Part shown: piece after piece, positions 17,301 through 25,350 of the stretch
Layout: each line of letters opens with the position of its first letter
Numbering within the stretch: position 1 is the first letter of the stretch
Made by a program: the position numbers and the translations under genes
Source: DATFRX01 sp035630615
Lineage (GTDB): Bacteria > Actinomycetota > Actinomycetes > Propionibacteriales > Nocardioidaceae
Assembly: GCA_035630615.1 (NCBI GenBank)
Contig: DASQKI010000012.1
Location: 1-64,000 of the forward strand
Length of the DNA stretch: 64,000 bases
Reading direction: 5' to 3'
The notes under the pieces: generated by a model
Databases searched by the model: none
What the model was told of the DNA's origin: nothing
What the model saw: the letters and a program-made list of their open reading frames with translations, nothing else

Positions 17301-18096
17301 CCTCGACGGTGAGCTTGCCGGCGCGAGCTCGCTGGATGATGTCTTCGTACGCGCTCCAGAACGCCGCGAAGTCCATCGACTCGGCGGCCTTGATCGACGG
17401 GACAACGAGCTGCCGGCTGCCGTCGGACTTTTGCAGGTCGATCGCGAGGCCGAGGTTGATGTGGCCGGGCCGAAGCAGGGTCGGCTTGCCGTCGACCTCG
17501 TCGTAGCCGACGTTCATCTCCGGCATCGTCTTCAGAGCCTGGACGAGCGCGTAGCCGATGACGTGGGTAAACGAGACCTTGCCGCCGCGGGCCCGGCGCA
17601 GGTGGCTGTTGATGACGATGCGGTTGTCGATCAGGAGCTTGACCGGCATCGACCGGACGCTGGTGGCGGTGGGCACCTCCAGCGACGCGTCCATGTTGGT
17701 CGCAGTACGCGCAGCGGCCCCCCTGAGCCGAACTTGCTCGACCTCGGTGGTCGGGGCCGGTGACTGGCCGCGGGGCGTCTGGCCGCGAGGCGGCTGATCC
17801 TTCGGCACCGGCCTCGGCTCGGCGGCCGTCTTCGCCTGGGCAGCCGGGGCCGCGGTGCGCGCGGCCGGGACAGCAGCTGGCGCCGTGGCGGGTTGAGTGG
17901 TGGTCACCTGACCGTCGCCGGTCGGCGGCTTGTCACCGAGATCGCGAAAGAGTGCGTGCCACTCCTTGTCTACCGAGTCGGGGTCTTGGCGGTAGCGCTC
18001 GTACATCTCTTCGACAAGCCACTCGTTGGCTCCGAACGCCGACAATGGACTGTCTTGCGAAGCCACGGGTTTATCTTGCGGGGCCACGGCCTGCAT
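14398..18096 (-). CDS. kgd: Multifunctional 2-oxoglutarate metabolism enzyme (KGD; 2-oxoglutarate decarboxylase / dehydrogenase E1 with fused E2-like domain)
   Basis: A 1232-residue enzyme of the citric acid cycle. An N-terminal E1 helix (ANEWLVEEMYERYRQDPDSV) is followed by a Pro/Ala-rich linker (about 60-125), then an E2o-like acyltransferase domain (about 130-365) with catalytic His333 in YDHRVIQGAQSGEF, then the ThDP-dependent E1o domains to the end (HGDAAFAGQG, NNQVGFTT). No lipoyl domain is present, as in mycobacterial KGD and Corynebacterium OdhA, so succinyl transfer relies on a separate E2. In the family, activity is inhibited by the FHA protein GarA/OdhI. A small palindrome at 18113-18122 lies 17 bp before the start. 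Confidence 0.97.
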   Translation of the reverse strand: MQAVAPQDKPVASQDSPLSAFGANEWLVEEMYERYRQDPDSVDKEWHALFRDLGDKPPTGDGQVTTTQPATAPAAVPAARTAAPAAQAKTAAEPRPVPKDQPPRGQTPRGQSPAPTTEVEQVRLRGAAARTATNMDASLEVPTATSVRSMPVKLLIDNRIVINSHLRRARGGKVSFTHVIGYALVQALKTMPEMNVGYDEVDGKPTLLRPGHINLGLAIDLQKSDGSRQLVVPSIKAAESMDFAAFWSAYEDIIQRARAGKLTVEDFQGTTVTLTNPGTIGTNHSVPRLMKGQGCIIGVGSMEYPPEFQGASERTIADLAISKMMTLTSTYDHRVIQGAQSGEFLRRVHQLLLGNDEFYGQIFRSLRIPYEPVRWAQDIPVSHDDEIHKQARVLELIHAYRVRGHMMADTDPLEYEQRSHPDLDVLSHDLTLWDLEREFATGSFGGEQRFMKLRHILGILRDSYCRTVGIEYMHIQDPEQRRWIQERVERPHEKPPREEQLRILHKLNQAEAFETFLQTKFVGQKRFSLEGAETTVPLIDEIVDAAAQADLDEVCVGMAHRGRLNMLVNIVGKRIGDVFREFEGNIDPRTVQGSGDVKYHLGAEGEFVGQGGDTIKVSLAANPSHLETVDPVLEGIARAKQDLLDRGADYPVLPLLVHGDAAFAGQGVVAETLNLSQLRGYRTGGTVHVVVNNQVGFTTSPAESRSSLYCTDVARMVQAPIFHVNGDDPEACIRVARLAFDYRQAFKTDVVIDLVCYRRRGHNEGDDPSYTQPLMYDLIEKKRSVRKLYTEALIGRGDITVEEAESAMQDYQALLERVFTEVREAKSASPEDYATVPEYPDKPAEEEQTSVTPEVLKAISDAYDTPPDGFTVHPKVLPQLQRRAAAITQGPIDWGTAEIMALGSLLMQGRPVRLAGQDSRRGTFVQRFATIIDRKTASEWTPLTRLSPEQAPLYIYDSLLSEYATMGFEYGYSVARPDALVIWEAQFGDFANGAQTIIDEYISSGEAKWGQKSGVVLLLPHGYEGQGPDHSSGRIERFLTLAASDAFTVAQPSSPASYFHLLRNHTLESHHRPMVVFTPKSMLRAKAAVSMPDEFTSGSFQPIIPDDKVDPDRVERVLLCSGRIAWDLVAERTKQEGDEPRTAILRVEQLYPWPVHHLKAELAKFPNLAQLRWVQDEPANMGPWPHMALHLTPQLDGLPFYRVSRPESTSPAVGQHSRHIEEQRALVQQAFA

Positions 18097-18112
18097 CGCC
18101 TCTTCTTCTTAG

Positions 18113-18122
18113 ACCGATCGGT
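18113..18122 (-). promoter_or_regulatory. ACCGATCGGT palindrome in the kgd upstream region
   Basis: A perfect 10-bp palindrome lies between the kgd start codon and its likely promoter. It resembles half of a TetR-family operator, but 10-mers of this kind also arise by chance in GC-rich DNA, so the call is tentative. Confidence 0.2.
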
Positions 18123-18251
18123 AAGGAGGTAACAGGACAAGGCTAATCCCCTAGGCAAGCGAATGCCGTGCGCAGTGCCGTCCTGTACAGCACTCCTGCC
18201 GCCGCTTACGGTTTGTCCCACCTGTGGGGGTCCGGGGGAGGAGCGCTCGCG

Positions 18252-18590
18252 ATGGTCTGGCTGGCGCGGGTCGTGAGCCTGTCGCTCGTCATGGTTCCGA
18301 TGGTCGTCGCCGGGTGCACCGACCCCGACCATCCGGTCTTCAACGAGTACGAAGGCGGCTACCAACTCGACGCCGACGGCGATCCCATCATGTGGATGGG
18401 CGACGACTGCCACTGGGTCACCGCGCTGCGACTCGAGCTGGTGAACGACGCGGGCAACGTCTACGAAACATGGGGAGTCCGCTCGGAGTCGGCCGGGGGC
18501 GGTGACGTGTCCACACATGACGACTATCGCACCGGACTCATGGGGCGAGACAATGCGGACATCTACCCGCTTTGCGCCGTCCACGGCTGA
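18252..18590 (+). CDS. Putative small lipoprotein of unknown function
   Basis: A 112-residue protein with an N-terminal hydrophobic signal (ARVVSLSLVMVPMVVAGC) ending in the lipobox VVAGC, so it should be lipidated on Cys and anchored on the outer face of the membrane. The mature part is acidic, with DADGDPIMWMGDDCHW and a further Cys near the C-terminus that could form a disulfide. ATG 18252 is chosen because a strong GGGGGAGGAG precedes it. It is followed 30 bp later by another lipoprotein gene. No family is recognised. Confidence 0.7.
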   Translation: MVWLARVVSLSLVMVPMVVAGCTDPDHPVFNEYEGGYQLDADGDPIMWMGDDCHWVTALRLELVNDAGNVYETWGVRSESAGGGDVSTHDDYRTGLMGRDNADIYPLCAVHG

Positions 18591-18620
18591 GGCGGTGTTG
18601 ACAGACTGAGCCGGCTCGCC

Positions 18621-19367
18621 ATGCTGGACCGGGTGACTGACAAGCGGCGACGATTCGTGGCACCGGCGTTGGCCCTGGCCGTGCTCCTCGGCGGATGCTC
18701 CGACGACAGCGACGACGAACCGGCGACTCCTGATCCGCCTAGCCGGGCCGGAGCGCCCACCATCCGACAGCAGCCCGTCGGTCTCGACGTCAAGATCGCT
18801 CGGCTGTCCGGCCACCTGCCGAAGGCCGCGAGCCGAGACCTGACCAATCGACTCGGCCACGTGGTCGCGACCTGGTTCGAGGGCGGCTTCCTGGCGGGCG
18901 ACTATCCGCGCCAGCGGTTCAGCGGGTACGCGTCGTTCACGCCCGACGCCGCGCGACTGGCTCGGCGCGATGCCGCCGTGACCAGCAACGTCCAGTTCGG
19001 CTCGCGTTGGACGCAGGTCGTGCCGACCCGGCAGCGGGTGCGGCTGTTCGTGTTCGCGCCCGGCCATCGCCCGTCCGGCGCGAGCGCTGACGTCCAGTTG
19101 GTCATGGTCGGGGCAGGATCCGGCGGCACCGCATCGGAGCTCGCGGTGACCGGTCAGCTCTACCTGACGAAGACCGCGTCGGGGTGGCGAATCTTCGGTT
19201 TCGACCTGCAACGGTCCGTCGGTGAGCCGGGCTCCTTCGCGGCTCACCTGCGGGCGACGCGCGACAAGCAGCCGGCCGAGCCGAAGGCCGACGACACCAA
19301 ACCGAAGCAGCAGCAGAAGAAGTCCGACGACAAGCAGCGACGGCAGCGGCAGGAGGCCCGCCGATGA
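18621..19367 (+). CDS. Putative lipoprotein with basic C-terminal tail
   Basis: A 248-residue exported protein. The signal segment FVAPALALAVLLGGC gives a lipobox LGGC near residue 26. A Ser/Asp/Pro-rich spacer follows, then a globular region (about 50-205) with strands such as RLFVFAPGH and GWRIFGFDLQ, and a Lys/Gln-rich tail (KPKQQQKKSDDKQRRQRQ). Its stop overlaps the start of the LCP gene by 4 bp (ATGA), so the two are coupled and probably act together at the cell envelope. The basic tail could bind anionic wall polymers. No known family is recognised. Confidence 0.7.
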   Translation: MLDRVTDKRRRFVAPALALAVLLGGCSDDSDDEPATPDPPSRAGAPTIRQQPVGLDVKIARLSGHLPKAASRDLTNRLGHVVATWFEGGFLAGDYPRQRFSGYASFTPDAARLARRDAAVTSNVQFGSRWTQVVPTRQRVRLFVFAPGHRPSGASADVQLVMVGAGSGGTASELAVTGQLYLTKTASGWRIFGFDLQRSVGEPGSFAAHLRATRDKQPAEPKADDTKPKQQQKKSDDKQRRQRQEARR

Positions 19368-20281
19368 CGACCGCGAAGTTCGCCGTGTTGATGAGGCACG
19401 CCCGACGGGTGGTGGTGCTCGGCGTGATGCTCGCCCTGGTCGCCGTGGTCATCCCGGACTCCGGCCGGCAGCGCTTCGACGCCAGCCTGGTCAAGGTGGA
19501 CGGTGTCTCGGGCCTCGACACCGACCCCGGCGTCGTGTGGATCCTCGCCCTCGGCTCCGACGCCCGGCCCGGCCAGCCGGTTTTGTCGAGCCGGGCGGAC
19601 ACGATCCAGTTGGTCGGGTTCAACCCGCGTACCGGCTATGCCACGATCATCGGCGTTCCGCGCGACTCGTACGTCGACATCCCGGGCTATGGCCGAAACA
19701 AGATCAACGCGTCGATGGTCTACGGCGGTCCGCAGCTGATGGCGGAGTCGGTCGCCAACGCGTTCGGCATCGCGCCCGACTACGTCTTCACGACGAGCTT
19801 CTGGGGCTTCTCGCGGATGGTGTGGACGATGGGCGGGGTACGCGTGTGGTCGCAACACAGCTTCGCCGAGCGGCTGGCCAAGATCCATCGCGGCTGGAAC
19901 CAGCTCAACGGCGTCGAGGCGCTCGTGTTCGTTCGCCAACGGCACCAGCTGCCAGGTGGCGACTTCGACCGCTCGCGCAACCAGGGCCGGTTCCTCATCG
20001 ACGGGCTGCGTCGCGCCCTGACCGTCACTCAGGACCCGGGCGCTCTGGAGCGGCTCCTCTATACGTTCGTCGGGCAGACCGACATCGACATCGGTCCGGT
20101 CGAGCTCTATCGCCTGTCCCGAGGGGTCCTGCGGATCGATCCGTCGAAGGTCAAGCAGTGCGTGATCGGCGGGACGACCGGCTATGCCGGAGGCGCGAGC
20201 GTCGTCTATCCGAACCTGTCCCAAGCGCACGACATCGCCCGACGAGCCGGCCGGGATGGCCGGCTCGAGGGGGGATGCTGA
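19364..20281 (+). CDS. LytR-CpsA-Psr (LCP) family cell-wall glycopolymer ligase
   Basis: A 305-residue membrane-anchored protein with one N-terminal transmembrane segment (about 14-30) and an extracellular LCP domain. The domain shows LALGSDARPG, the Arg/Asp pair in SRADTIQLV, GVPRDSYVDIPG, KINASMVYGG and the late FVRQRHQLPGGDFDRSRNQ motif, which line the polyprenyl-pyrophosphate pocket. LCP enzymes transfer glycopolymers from lipid carriers to peptidoglycan or other acceptors. GGAGG precedes the ATG, and the gene overlaps the upstream lipoprotein gene by 4 bp. Confidence 0.9.
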   Translation: MTTAKFAVLMRHARRVVVLGVMLALVAVVIPDSGRQRFDASLVKVDGVSGLDTDPGVVWILALGSDARPGQPVLSSRADTIQLVGFNPRTGYATIIGVPRDSYVDIPGYGRNKINASMVYGGPQLMAESVANAFGIAPDYVFTTSFWGFSRMVWTMGGVRVWSQHSFAERLAKIHRGWNQLNGVEALVFVRQRHQLPGGDFDRSRNQGRFLIDGLRRALTVTQDPGALERLLYTFVGQTDIDIGPVELYRLSRGVLRIDPSKVKQCVIGGTTGYAGGASVVYPNLSQAHDIARRAGRDGRLEGGC

Positions 20282-20351
20282 TGGTGCTGATGGGCCGCAG
20301 CGGCCCGTCGGTGATGCTTACTGCGGAGCCGTGGCCGGAGGATTCGAACCG

Positions 20352-21311
20352 ATGAGTAACGTCGAGTCCCGCCCCGTCGAGTCGGTGTGCCAGTCCAAGG
20401 GGACCTCCGGCGCGGAATTGGAACGTTACGAGTCGCGGGTGGTGCCGCTCGGAGGCATCCGAGCGATCCAGGTCCATCGACTCCTGCCGCAGCGGGCGCT
20501 GCCGACGGTCGGCGCGTGGTGCTTCCTCGACCAGTTCGGGCCCCAGCGGGCCGACATGCAGGTGTTGCCGCACCCGCACACGGGTCTGCAGACGGTGACC
20601 TGGCCTCTGGCCGGCGAGATCCGGCATCGCGACAGCCTCGGCCACGACGTCGTGATCCGACCCGGGCAACTCAACCTCATGACCAGCGGGTCCGGCATCG
20701 CGCACTCGGAGTTTTCCCTCGGTGACAATCCACTGCTCGACGGCCTCCAGCTGTGGATCGCGTTGCCGGCCGGCACCGATCCCGTGCCGGCCTTCGAGCA
20801 GCACACCGACCTGCCGATCCACTCCGACGGCGACCTGCGGGCCGCCGTGTTCATGGGCGAGCTCGGCGCGGTCGCGTCGCCGGCGACGACCTACAGTCGG
20901 CTCGTCGGCGCCGAGATACGGGTGCCGGCCGGGGCGGCGTCGTCGATTCCGTTGCGGCCGAACTTCGAGCATGCCGTCCTCGTCCTCGACGGCACGATCG
21001 CCGTCGCCGGTGCCGAGCTTGCTCCCGGGCCGCTGCTGTACCTCGGGATCGGGCGCCGCGAGGTACAGCTGACAGCGACCACGGATGCCCGGCTCATCCT
21101 GCTCGGTGGCGAGCCGTTTACCGACGACCTGGTGATGTGGTGGAACTTCGTCGGCCGAAGCCATGACGAGATCGCCGCCGCCCGGGCCGACTGGGAAGAC
21201 CCCGACAGCGAACGCTTCGGCGTCGTCGAGGGGCACGACGGCGAACGCATCCCGGCGCCGGTCATCCCGCCCGTCCGACTGTCGCCGCGTCGCCGCCAGC
21301 GCCCGCTCTAG
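20352..21311 (+). CDS. Pirin family protein (cupin-type, iron-binding)
   Basis: A 319-residue two-cupin protein. The metal-binding residues typical of pirin are present: His74 and His76 in LPHPHTGLQTVTW, and His118 and Glu120 in GSGIAHSEFS. Bacterial pirins have quercetinase-like activity or act as redox-linked regulators; the role here is not readable. ATG 20352 is preferred, with GGAGG 10 nt upstream, over in-frame codons that would overlap the LCP gene. Its TAG shares CTAG (21308-21311) with the stop of the convergent aldo/keto reductase. Confidence 0.92.
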   Translation: MSNVESRPVESVCQSKGTSGAELERYESRVVPLGGIRAIQVHRLLPQRALPTVGAWCFLDQFGPQRADMQVLPHPHTGLQTVTWPLAGEIRHRDSLGHDVVIRPGQLNLMTSGSGIAHSEFSLGDNPLLDGLQLWIALPAGTDPVPAFEQHTDLPIHSDGDLRAAVFMGELGAVASPATTYSRLVGAEIRVPAGAASSIPLRPNFEHAVLVLDGTIAVAGAELAPGPLLYLGIGRREVQLTATTDARLILLGGEPFTDDLVMWWNFVGRSHDEIAAARADWEDPDSERFGVVEGHDGERIPAPVIPPVRLSPRRRQRPL

Positions 21312-22234
21312 TGCCAGGCGAGGGCCGCGCGGTCGGCCCAGTACCCGTCCGGATCGACGCCGAGCGCCGCGAGCTGGGCCCGGTCGTCGTCGGCGAGCTC
21401 GACGTCCGACGCCAGCAGATTTGCCGCTAGCTGCCCGACGCTCGACGGTCCGATCAAGACCGTGTCGGCCCAGGGCTGCGCGAGTACGACGGCGATCGCG
21501 ACCGAGGACGGGTCGACGCCGCCCCGCTCGGCGATGCGTACGAGTGGATCGGGTGGACCGACGGCGAGCCGTCCGTTGGCCAGGGTCTCCTTGACCAGGA
21601 CGTGGGCTCCGCCGTCGTGGGCTCGCGCGAGGGCCGGGCCGACCGACGGCTCGAGGACGTTCCAGGTCGACTGCACGGCGGTAAAGACCGGCTGTCCCGC
21701 CATCCGCAACGCCAGGGCCCGATCGACCACCTCGGCCTGCCTCGGGCCCGACGTCGAAAACCCCACCCGTACGCCGCTAGCACCCATCGCGGCCAGCGCT
21801 TCCAGAAGGGCTGGGTCGGTGAATGCTGGGCTGTCCGGCGTCAGCGAGTGCACCTGATAGAGCGACACCCGCCCGCCCAGCAGCTCACGCGTCTCGGCCC
21901 ACTGGCGGGTGAACTGGGCGAGCGAGTGCTCCTTGATCTCATGGACATCGACGTCGAGCCGCCAGTCGCCGACGTAGGAGTAGCCCCACTTGCTCGAGAC
22001 GGTGATGTCGTCGACTCCCCGGTCGGCGAGCCACCCGCCGAGAAACTCCTCGGCCCGACCGTACGAGCGGGCGGCGTCGACCCAGCGGACCCCGGCGGCG
22101 TACGCGGCGTCGAGCACCCGCCAGGTGGCCGACCGCATCGCGTCGACGGTGCGGTCGGCGAGCAGATCGGGGTCGCGGCCGAGGTTGATGTAGGCCGGCC
22201 GACCAAGGGCCGCGAGACCGAGCCCTATCCGCAT
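21308..22234 (-). CDS. Aldo/keto reductase family protein
   Basis: A 308-residue TIM-barrel NAD(P)H-dependent oxidoreductase. The catalytic Asp-Tyr pair sits in WVDAARSYGRAEEFLGGW, the Lys in SSKWGYSYVG and the His in YQVHSLTPDS; the C-terminal cofactor region contains DTVLIGPSSVGQL. The substrate is unknown. ATG 22234 with ACGGAGG upstream is the real start; the same frame stays open to 22732, but that part reads through the neighbouring pseudogene in a wrong frame. Confidence 0.9.
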   Translation of the reverse strand: MRIGLGLAALGRPAYINLGRDPDLLADRTVDAMRSATWRVLDAAYAAGVRWVDAARSYGRAEEFLGGWLADRGVDDITVSSKWGYSYVGDWRLDVDVHEIKEHSLAQFTRQWAETRELLGGRVSLYQVHSLTPDSPAFTDPALLEALAAMGASGVRVGFSTSGPRQAEVVDRALALRMAGQPVFTAVQSTWNVLEPSVGPALARAHDGGAHVLVKETLANGRLAVGPPDPLVRIAERGGVDPSSVAIAVVLAQPWADTVLIGPSSVGQLAANLLASDVELADDDRAQLAALGVDPDGYWADRAALAWH

Positions 22235-22269
22235 GCCGCCTCCGTCGATCGTCGCGCCGGACGTCGACC

Positions 22270-22818
22270 CTACTCGCGAGCGAGCGCGAGACCGGCGGCG
22301 CGGCCGGAGAAGATGCACCCGCCGAGGAACGTGCCTTCGAGGGCGTTGTAGCCGTGGACGCCACCACCGCCGAAGCCGGCGACCTCGCCCGCCGCGTACA
22401 GCCCGGTGATCGGCTCGCCGTCGGCGTCGAGCACCTGCGAGTCGAGGTTGGTCTGCAGGCCGCCGAGCGTCTTGCGGGACAGGATGTTGAGGCGAACGCC
22501 GATCAAGGGGCCGTGTGCCGGGTCGAGGATCCGGTGCGGCTTCGCAACGCGGATCAGTCGATCGGTCCGAGACCGCCGCGCGTTGTGGATCGCCATGACC
22601 TGGACGTCCTTGCCGAAGGGGTTGGCCACCTCGCGGTCGCGTGCAACGATCTGTCGCCGGATGGCGTCGACGTCGAGCTTCGGGCGCCCACAGGTCCTCG
22701 TCGTCGAGCCGGTCGAAGCCGGTCGACCGCATCTCGACGTGGCGCGCCAGGTCGAGAGAGTCCTTGATGCCGATCCGGTGCCGACGACGATGACATCGGC
22801 CGCGGGCGTCGGCGTCAT
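22270..22818 (-). pseudogene. Internally deleted FAD-binding dehydrogenase (KstD-like family)
   Basis: The 182-codon frame begins like an FAD dehydrogenase (TPTPAADVIVVGTG) and ends like one (RILDPAHGPLIGVRL, GGLQTNLDSQVLD, GLYAAGEVAGFGGGGVHGYN). Most of the 500-plus-residue body is missing. Between the ends, an out-of-frame piece (IKDSLDLARHVEMRSTGFD, then DRLDDEDLWAP) matches an early part of the same family. The locus is therefore a mosaic of three surviving fragments, explained by two internal deletions that shift frame. It still has an intact start and stop, so a short protein could be made, but the fold should be lost. Confidence 0.8.
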
Positions 22819-22839
22819 GGAACTCCTCGTCGACTGTCG

Positions 22840-22911
22840 TGCCCCCAGCAGGATTCGAACCTGCGCACCCGGCTCCGGAGGCCGGTGCTCTATCCCCTGA
22901 GCTATGGGGGC
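22840..22911 (-). tRNA. tRNA-Arg, anticodon CCG
   Basis: A 72-nt cloverleaf on the minus strand: acceptor GCCCCCA pairs with TGGGGGC, D-stem GCTC/GAGC, anticodon stem CCGGC/GCCGG around loop CTCCGGA (anticodon CCG), and T-stem GCAGG/CCTGC around TTCGAAT. The discriminator base is A. The 3' CCA is not encoded. Confidence 0.96.
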
Positions 22912-22986
22912 CAGGACCAGGCGAGCCTAGCGCAGTGCCACGGGTGTGGGAGCGTGGGCCGTCAGTCGTCGACGAGAAGGGCCGTC

Positions 22987-23925
22987 ATGACCGATCTGAA
23001 CCTGGCGTTGGGCGCGATGTACTTCGGAACCCGCGTCGACGAGGCTACCTCGTTCACGCTGCTCGACCGGTTCGTCGACGCCGGCGGCTCGATCGTCGAC
23101 ACCGCCGATTGTTACGCCTTCTGGAGCGATCCGTCGGGTGCCGGCGGCCAGAGCGAGTCGGTCATCGGGCGGTGGCTGGCGCGGCAGCCGAGCCGGCGCG
23201 AGTCGGTCTATCTGAGCACGAAGACCGGCGCCGAGCCGGTGCCTGGGAAGGACCGGCGCGAAGGGCTCGCGGCCGTCCGGGTGCGGGCCGGCATCGAGGC
23301 GAGCCTGCGCCGCCTCGGGACCGATCGAGTCGATATCTATTGGGCGCATCTCGAAGACCGCGAGGTGGTCCTCGACGAGGTCGTCGAGACCTTCGCCGAG
23401 CTCGCCGACGACGGCCGGGCGATCCGGCTCGGCATGTCGAACCATCCGGCCTGGCGGGTCGAGCGGGCCCGCCAGATCGCGGCCGGATCGGGATCGACGC
23501 CGTTCAGCGCGATGCAGCTGAGTTTCTCGTACGTCCAGCCGCGCCCGCTAGCGCCGGTCGAGGGTCAGGATCACCGGTTCGGCATGGCTACCGCCGAGGC
23601 GCTCGACTACGTCGTGGCCAACCCGGACATGTGGATGTGGGCCTACAGCCCGCTGCTGCGCGGCAGCTACGCCCGACCCGATCGGCCGTTCGCGGAGGCC
23701 TATGACCATCCGGGAACGACCCGCCGGCTCGCCGTGCTGGGTGAGGTCGCCGAGGAGATCGGAGTGACCCGTAACCAGGTCGTGCTGGCCTGGTTGGTCG
23801 GCGGCCAGCCGCCGATCACGCCGATCGTCGGGGTGAGCAGCGTCGATCAGCTCGACGAGGCGATGGCGGGCGCATCGATCGTGCTGACCGACGACCAGCG
23901 GCAGCGACTCGACGCCGCTGTCTAG
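22987..23925 (+). CDS. Aldo/keto reductase family protein
   Basis: A 312-residue aldo/keto reductase with the barrel motifs LALGAMYFGTRVDE, VDTADCYAFW (catalytic Asp and Tyr), STKTG (catalytic Lys) and YWAHLEDR (catalytic His). The C-terminal cofactor site is TPIVGVSSVDQL. GAGAAGGG precedes ATG 22987. It is not closely similar to the other aldo/keto reductase nearby. The substrate is unknown. Its stop overlaps the convergent esterase gene by 4 bp. Confidence 0.9.
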   Translation: MTDLNLALGAMYFGTRVDEATSFTLLDRFVDAGGSIVDTADCYAFWSDPSGAGGQSESVIGRWLARQPSRRESVYLSTKTGAEPVPGKDRREGLAAVRVRAGIEASLRRLGTDRVDIYWAHLEDREVVLDEVVETFAELADDGRAIRLGMSNHPAWRVERARQIAAGSGSTPFSAMQLSFSYVQPRPLAPVEGQDHRFGMATAEALDYVVANPDMWMWAYSPLLRGSYARPDRPFAEAYDHPGTTRRLAVLGEVAEEIGVTRNQVVLAWLVGGQPPITPIVGVSSVDQLDEAMAGASIVLTDDQRQRLDAAV

Positions 23926-24965
23926 GCCTTCGGACTGAGCCTCGTCGCGAGCCACGCCAGCGCCTTGGCGTACTGCCGGTTGATCGTGCCGTGGGTCGCC
24001 GCCTCGACGTGCTCGAAATGGACGACGTCGTCGGCCACGCCGAGCTCGCGGATTGCGTCGCGAAACGCCTCGGCGCCGAGGTCGAGGTACCACTCGTCCT
24101 TGGTGCCGGCGTCGATCCAGATCGCTCGCTGCGACCGCAGAGCGTCCGCGTAGTTGGGTGCCATCCGGACCGGGTCCCAGTCCAGCCAGCGCTGCCACGC
24201 CTCTGGCACGAGGACGCCGGTCCGGGGGTCGAACGGCAGCTCCGGTGTGCCGTCGTCACGGGCCGAGAAGCACGCGGATACGCCGAGGATCATCGCTGCC
24301 ACCAGGTCGGCGTCGGGTTCGTCGGCGTACGCCCCGTCCTGGAACGCGGCCCACCAACGCATGATGTCGCCGTCGTAGTCGCGCAAGAATCGGACGACCT
24401 TCGGAAACTCCGGGATGTAGCAGGCCTCGTAGAGCGCGTCGCCGGCGTGTGTCGCGAGGCCGCCGAACAGGTCGGGCCGTAGCATCGGCGTAATCATGGC
24501 TCCGAAGCCGCCGCTGGACTTGCCGGCGATGCCACGGTGTTCCGGCGCGTTCAGGGTCCGGTAGCGGGAGTCGACGTAGGGCACGACCTCGTCGCAGAGG
24601 TACGAGTGGTACTTGCCGGTGCCGGGGGAGTCGACGAACTGGCTGCCGCCGTAGACCGTCCACGCGTCGACGTACACCACGATCGCGGGCGGCGCCTCAC
24701 CACGCGCGAAGACCCCGTCCGCCTCCTCGGGGAACGACGGCCAAAACGCTCGCGGATTGAACCAACTGGTCACGAATCCGGTGTATCCCTGGATCACGTA
24801 GACGGTCGGGTAGCGCCGCTCGGTCTCGTCGGCGTAGCCGGGTGGGGTGTAGACCGACAGCGGCCGCTCATGTGGATCGCCGAGGGGGTTGTCGCGTAGC
24901 AGTTCGCTGCTGATGGTCAGGTGGTCGACGTGTCCGACGAACTCGGAGGCATACCAAGGCTGCAT
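23922..24965 (-). CDS. Alpha/beta hydrolase, esterase D/PF00756-type family
   Basis: A 347-residue putative esterase. The fold markers are RYPTVYVIQGYTG, VVYVDAWTVYGG, the catalytic-serine elbow GIAGKSSGGFGAM (Ser150 in GKSSG), DAGTKDEWYLDLG with the acid and HVEAATHGTINRQY with the His. It has no signal peptide, so it should be cytoplasmic. S-formylglutathione hydrolases belong to this clan, and a formaldehyde dehydrogenase gene lies 0.4 kb upstream on the same strand, but a small gene and a terminator separate them and no joint pathway is shown. Confidence 0.85.
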   Translation of the reverse strand: MQPWYASEFVGHVDHLTISSELLRDNPLGDPHERPLSVYTPPGYADETERRYPTVYVIQGYTGFVTSWFNPRAFWPSFPEEADGVFARGEAPPAIVVYVDAWTVYGGSQFVDSPGTGKYHSYLCDEVVPYVDSRYRTLNAPEHRGIAGKSSGGFGAMITPMLRPDLFGGLATHAGDALYEACYIPEFPKVVRFLRDYDGDIMRWWAAFQDGAYADEPDADLVAAMILGVSACFSARDDGTPELPFDPRTGVLVPEAWQRWLDWDPVRMAPNYADALRSQRAIWIDAGTKDEWYLDLGAEAFRDAIRELGVADDVVHFEHVEAATHGTINRQYAKALAWLATRLSPKA

Positions 24966-25002
24966 GGCGTCACTCTGACATCCGCCGCCGACGCGTCACG
25001 CA

Positions 25003-25200
25003 TCAGGAGTGCGGGGGAGCATCGGGGCCGTGCTGCGGATGGAGCGTCCAGCGGACCCGGTGAGTGCCGAATCCGGCCGCGTGGACGCCGTCATGGCCGA
25101 CCGGTCTGCGGCAGCGGTAATCGAGGGAGTAGAGGTCGCGGCACGAGTTGGCATAACTGGTGTAGGCGAACTCGAGGTCGAGGCGTTCGTCGAAGCTCAT
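25003..25200 (-). CDS. Small hypothetical protein with conserved Cys/His motif
   Basis: A 65-residue protein with an N-terminal helix (SFDERLDLEFAY), a Cys-containing centre (SCRDLYSLDYRCRRPVGH) and the end GVHAAGFGTHRVRW. The CRRPVGHDGVH pattern (Cys and His spaced like a metal ligand set) recurs in small actinobacterial proteins. ATG 25200 has AAGGTGG upstream; a GTG at 25212 is an alternative. Function is unknown. Confidence 0.55.
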   Translation of the reverse strand: MSFDERLDLEFAYTSYANSCRDLYSLDYRCRRPVGHDGVHAAGFGTHRVRWTLHPQHGPDAPPHS

Positions 25201-25301
25201 CTGAGCCACCACCTTCGCCGACGCGGAAACGGATGGTCCGCAACGGTGTGGACGCTCACCATTTTATTTCGCCGCGGCCTTACTCCGGCGCTGGACATGC
25301 C

Positions 25302-25330
25302 GGTGGGGCCGGACCCGATCCGGCCCCACC
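25302..25330 (-). terminator. Perfect GC-rich hairpin terminator after fdhA
   Basis: GGTGGGGCCGGA (25302-25313) pairs perfectly with TCCGGCCCCACC (25319-25330) around a 5-nt loop. It lies 21 bp beyond the fdhA stop. No T-tract follows, as is common for actinobacterial I-shaped terminators. Confidence 0.8.
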
Positions 25331-25350
25331 AGGTGACGGAACGACCGTCG

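Noticed and set aside
18113..18122. Strong claim for a TetR operator controlling kgd
   Set aside because: The palindrome is only 10 bp and no regulator gene is adjacent; kept only as a low-confidence site.
22235..22732. N-terminal extension of the 21308-22234 aldo/keto reductase
   Set aside because: The in-frame extension reads the neighbouring pseudogene in the wrong frame and is Arg-rich; ATG 22234 has a good ribosome site and begins the barrel.
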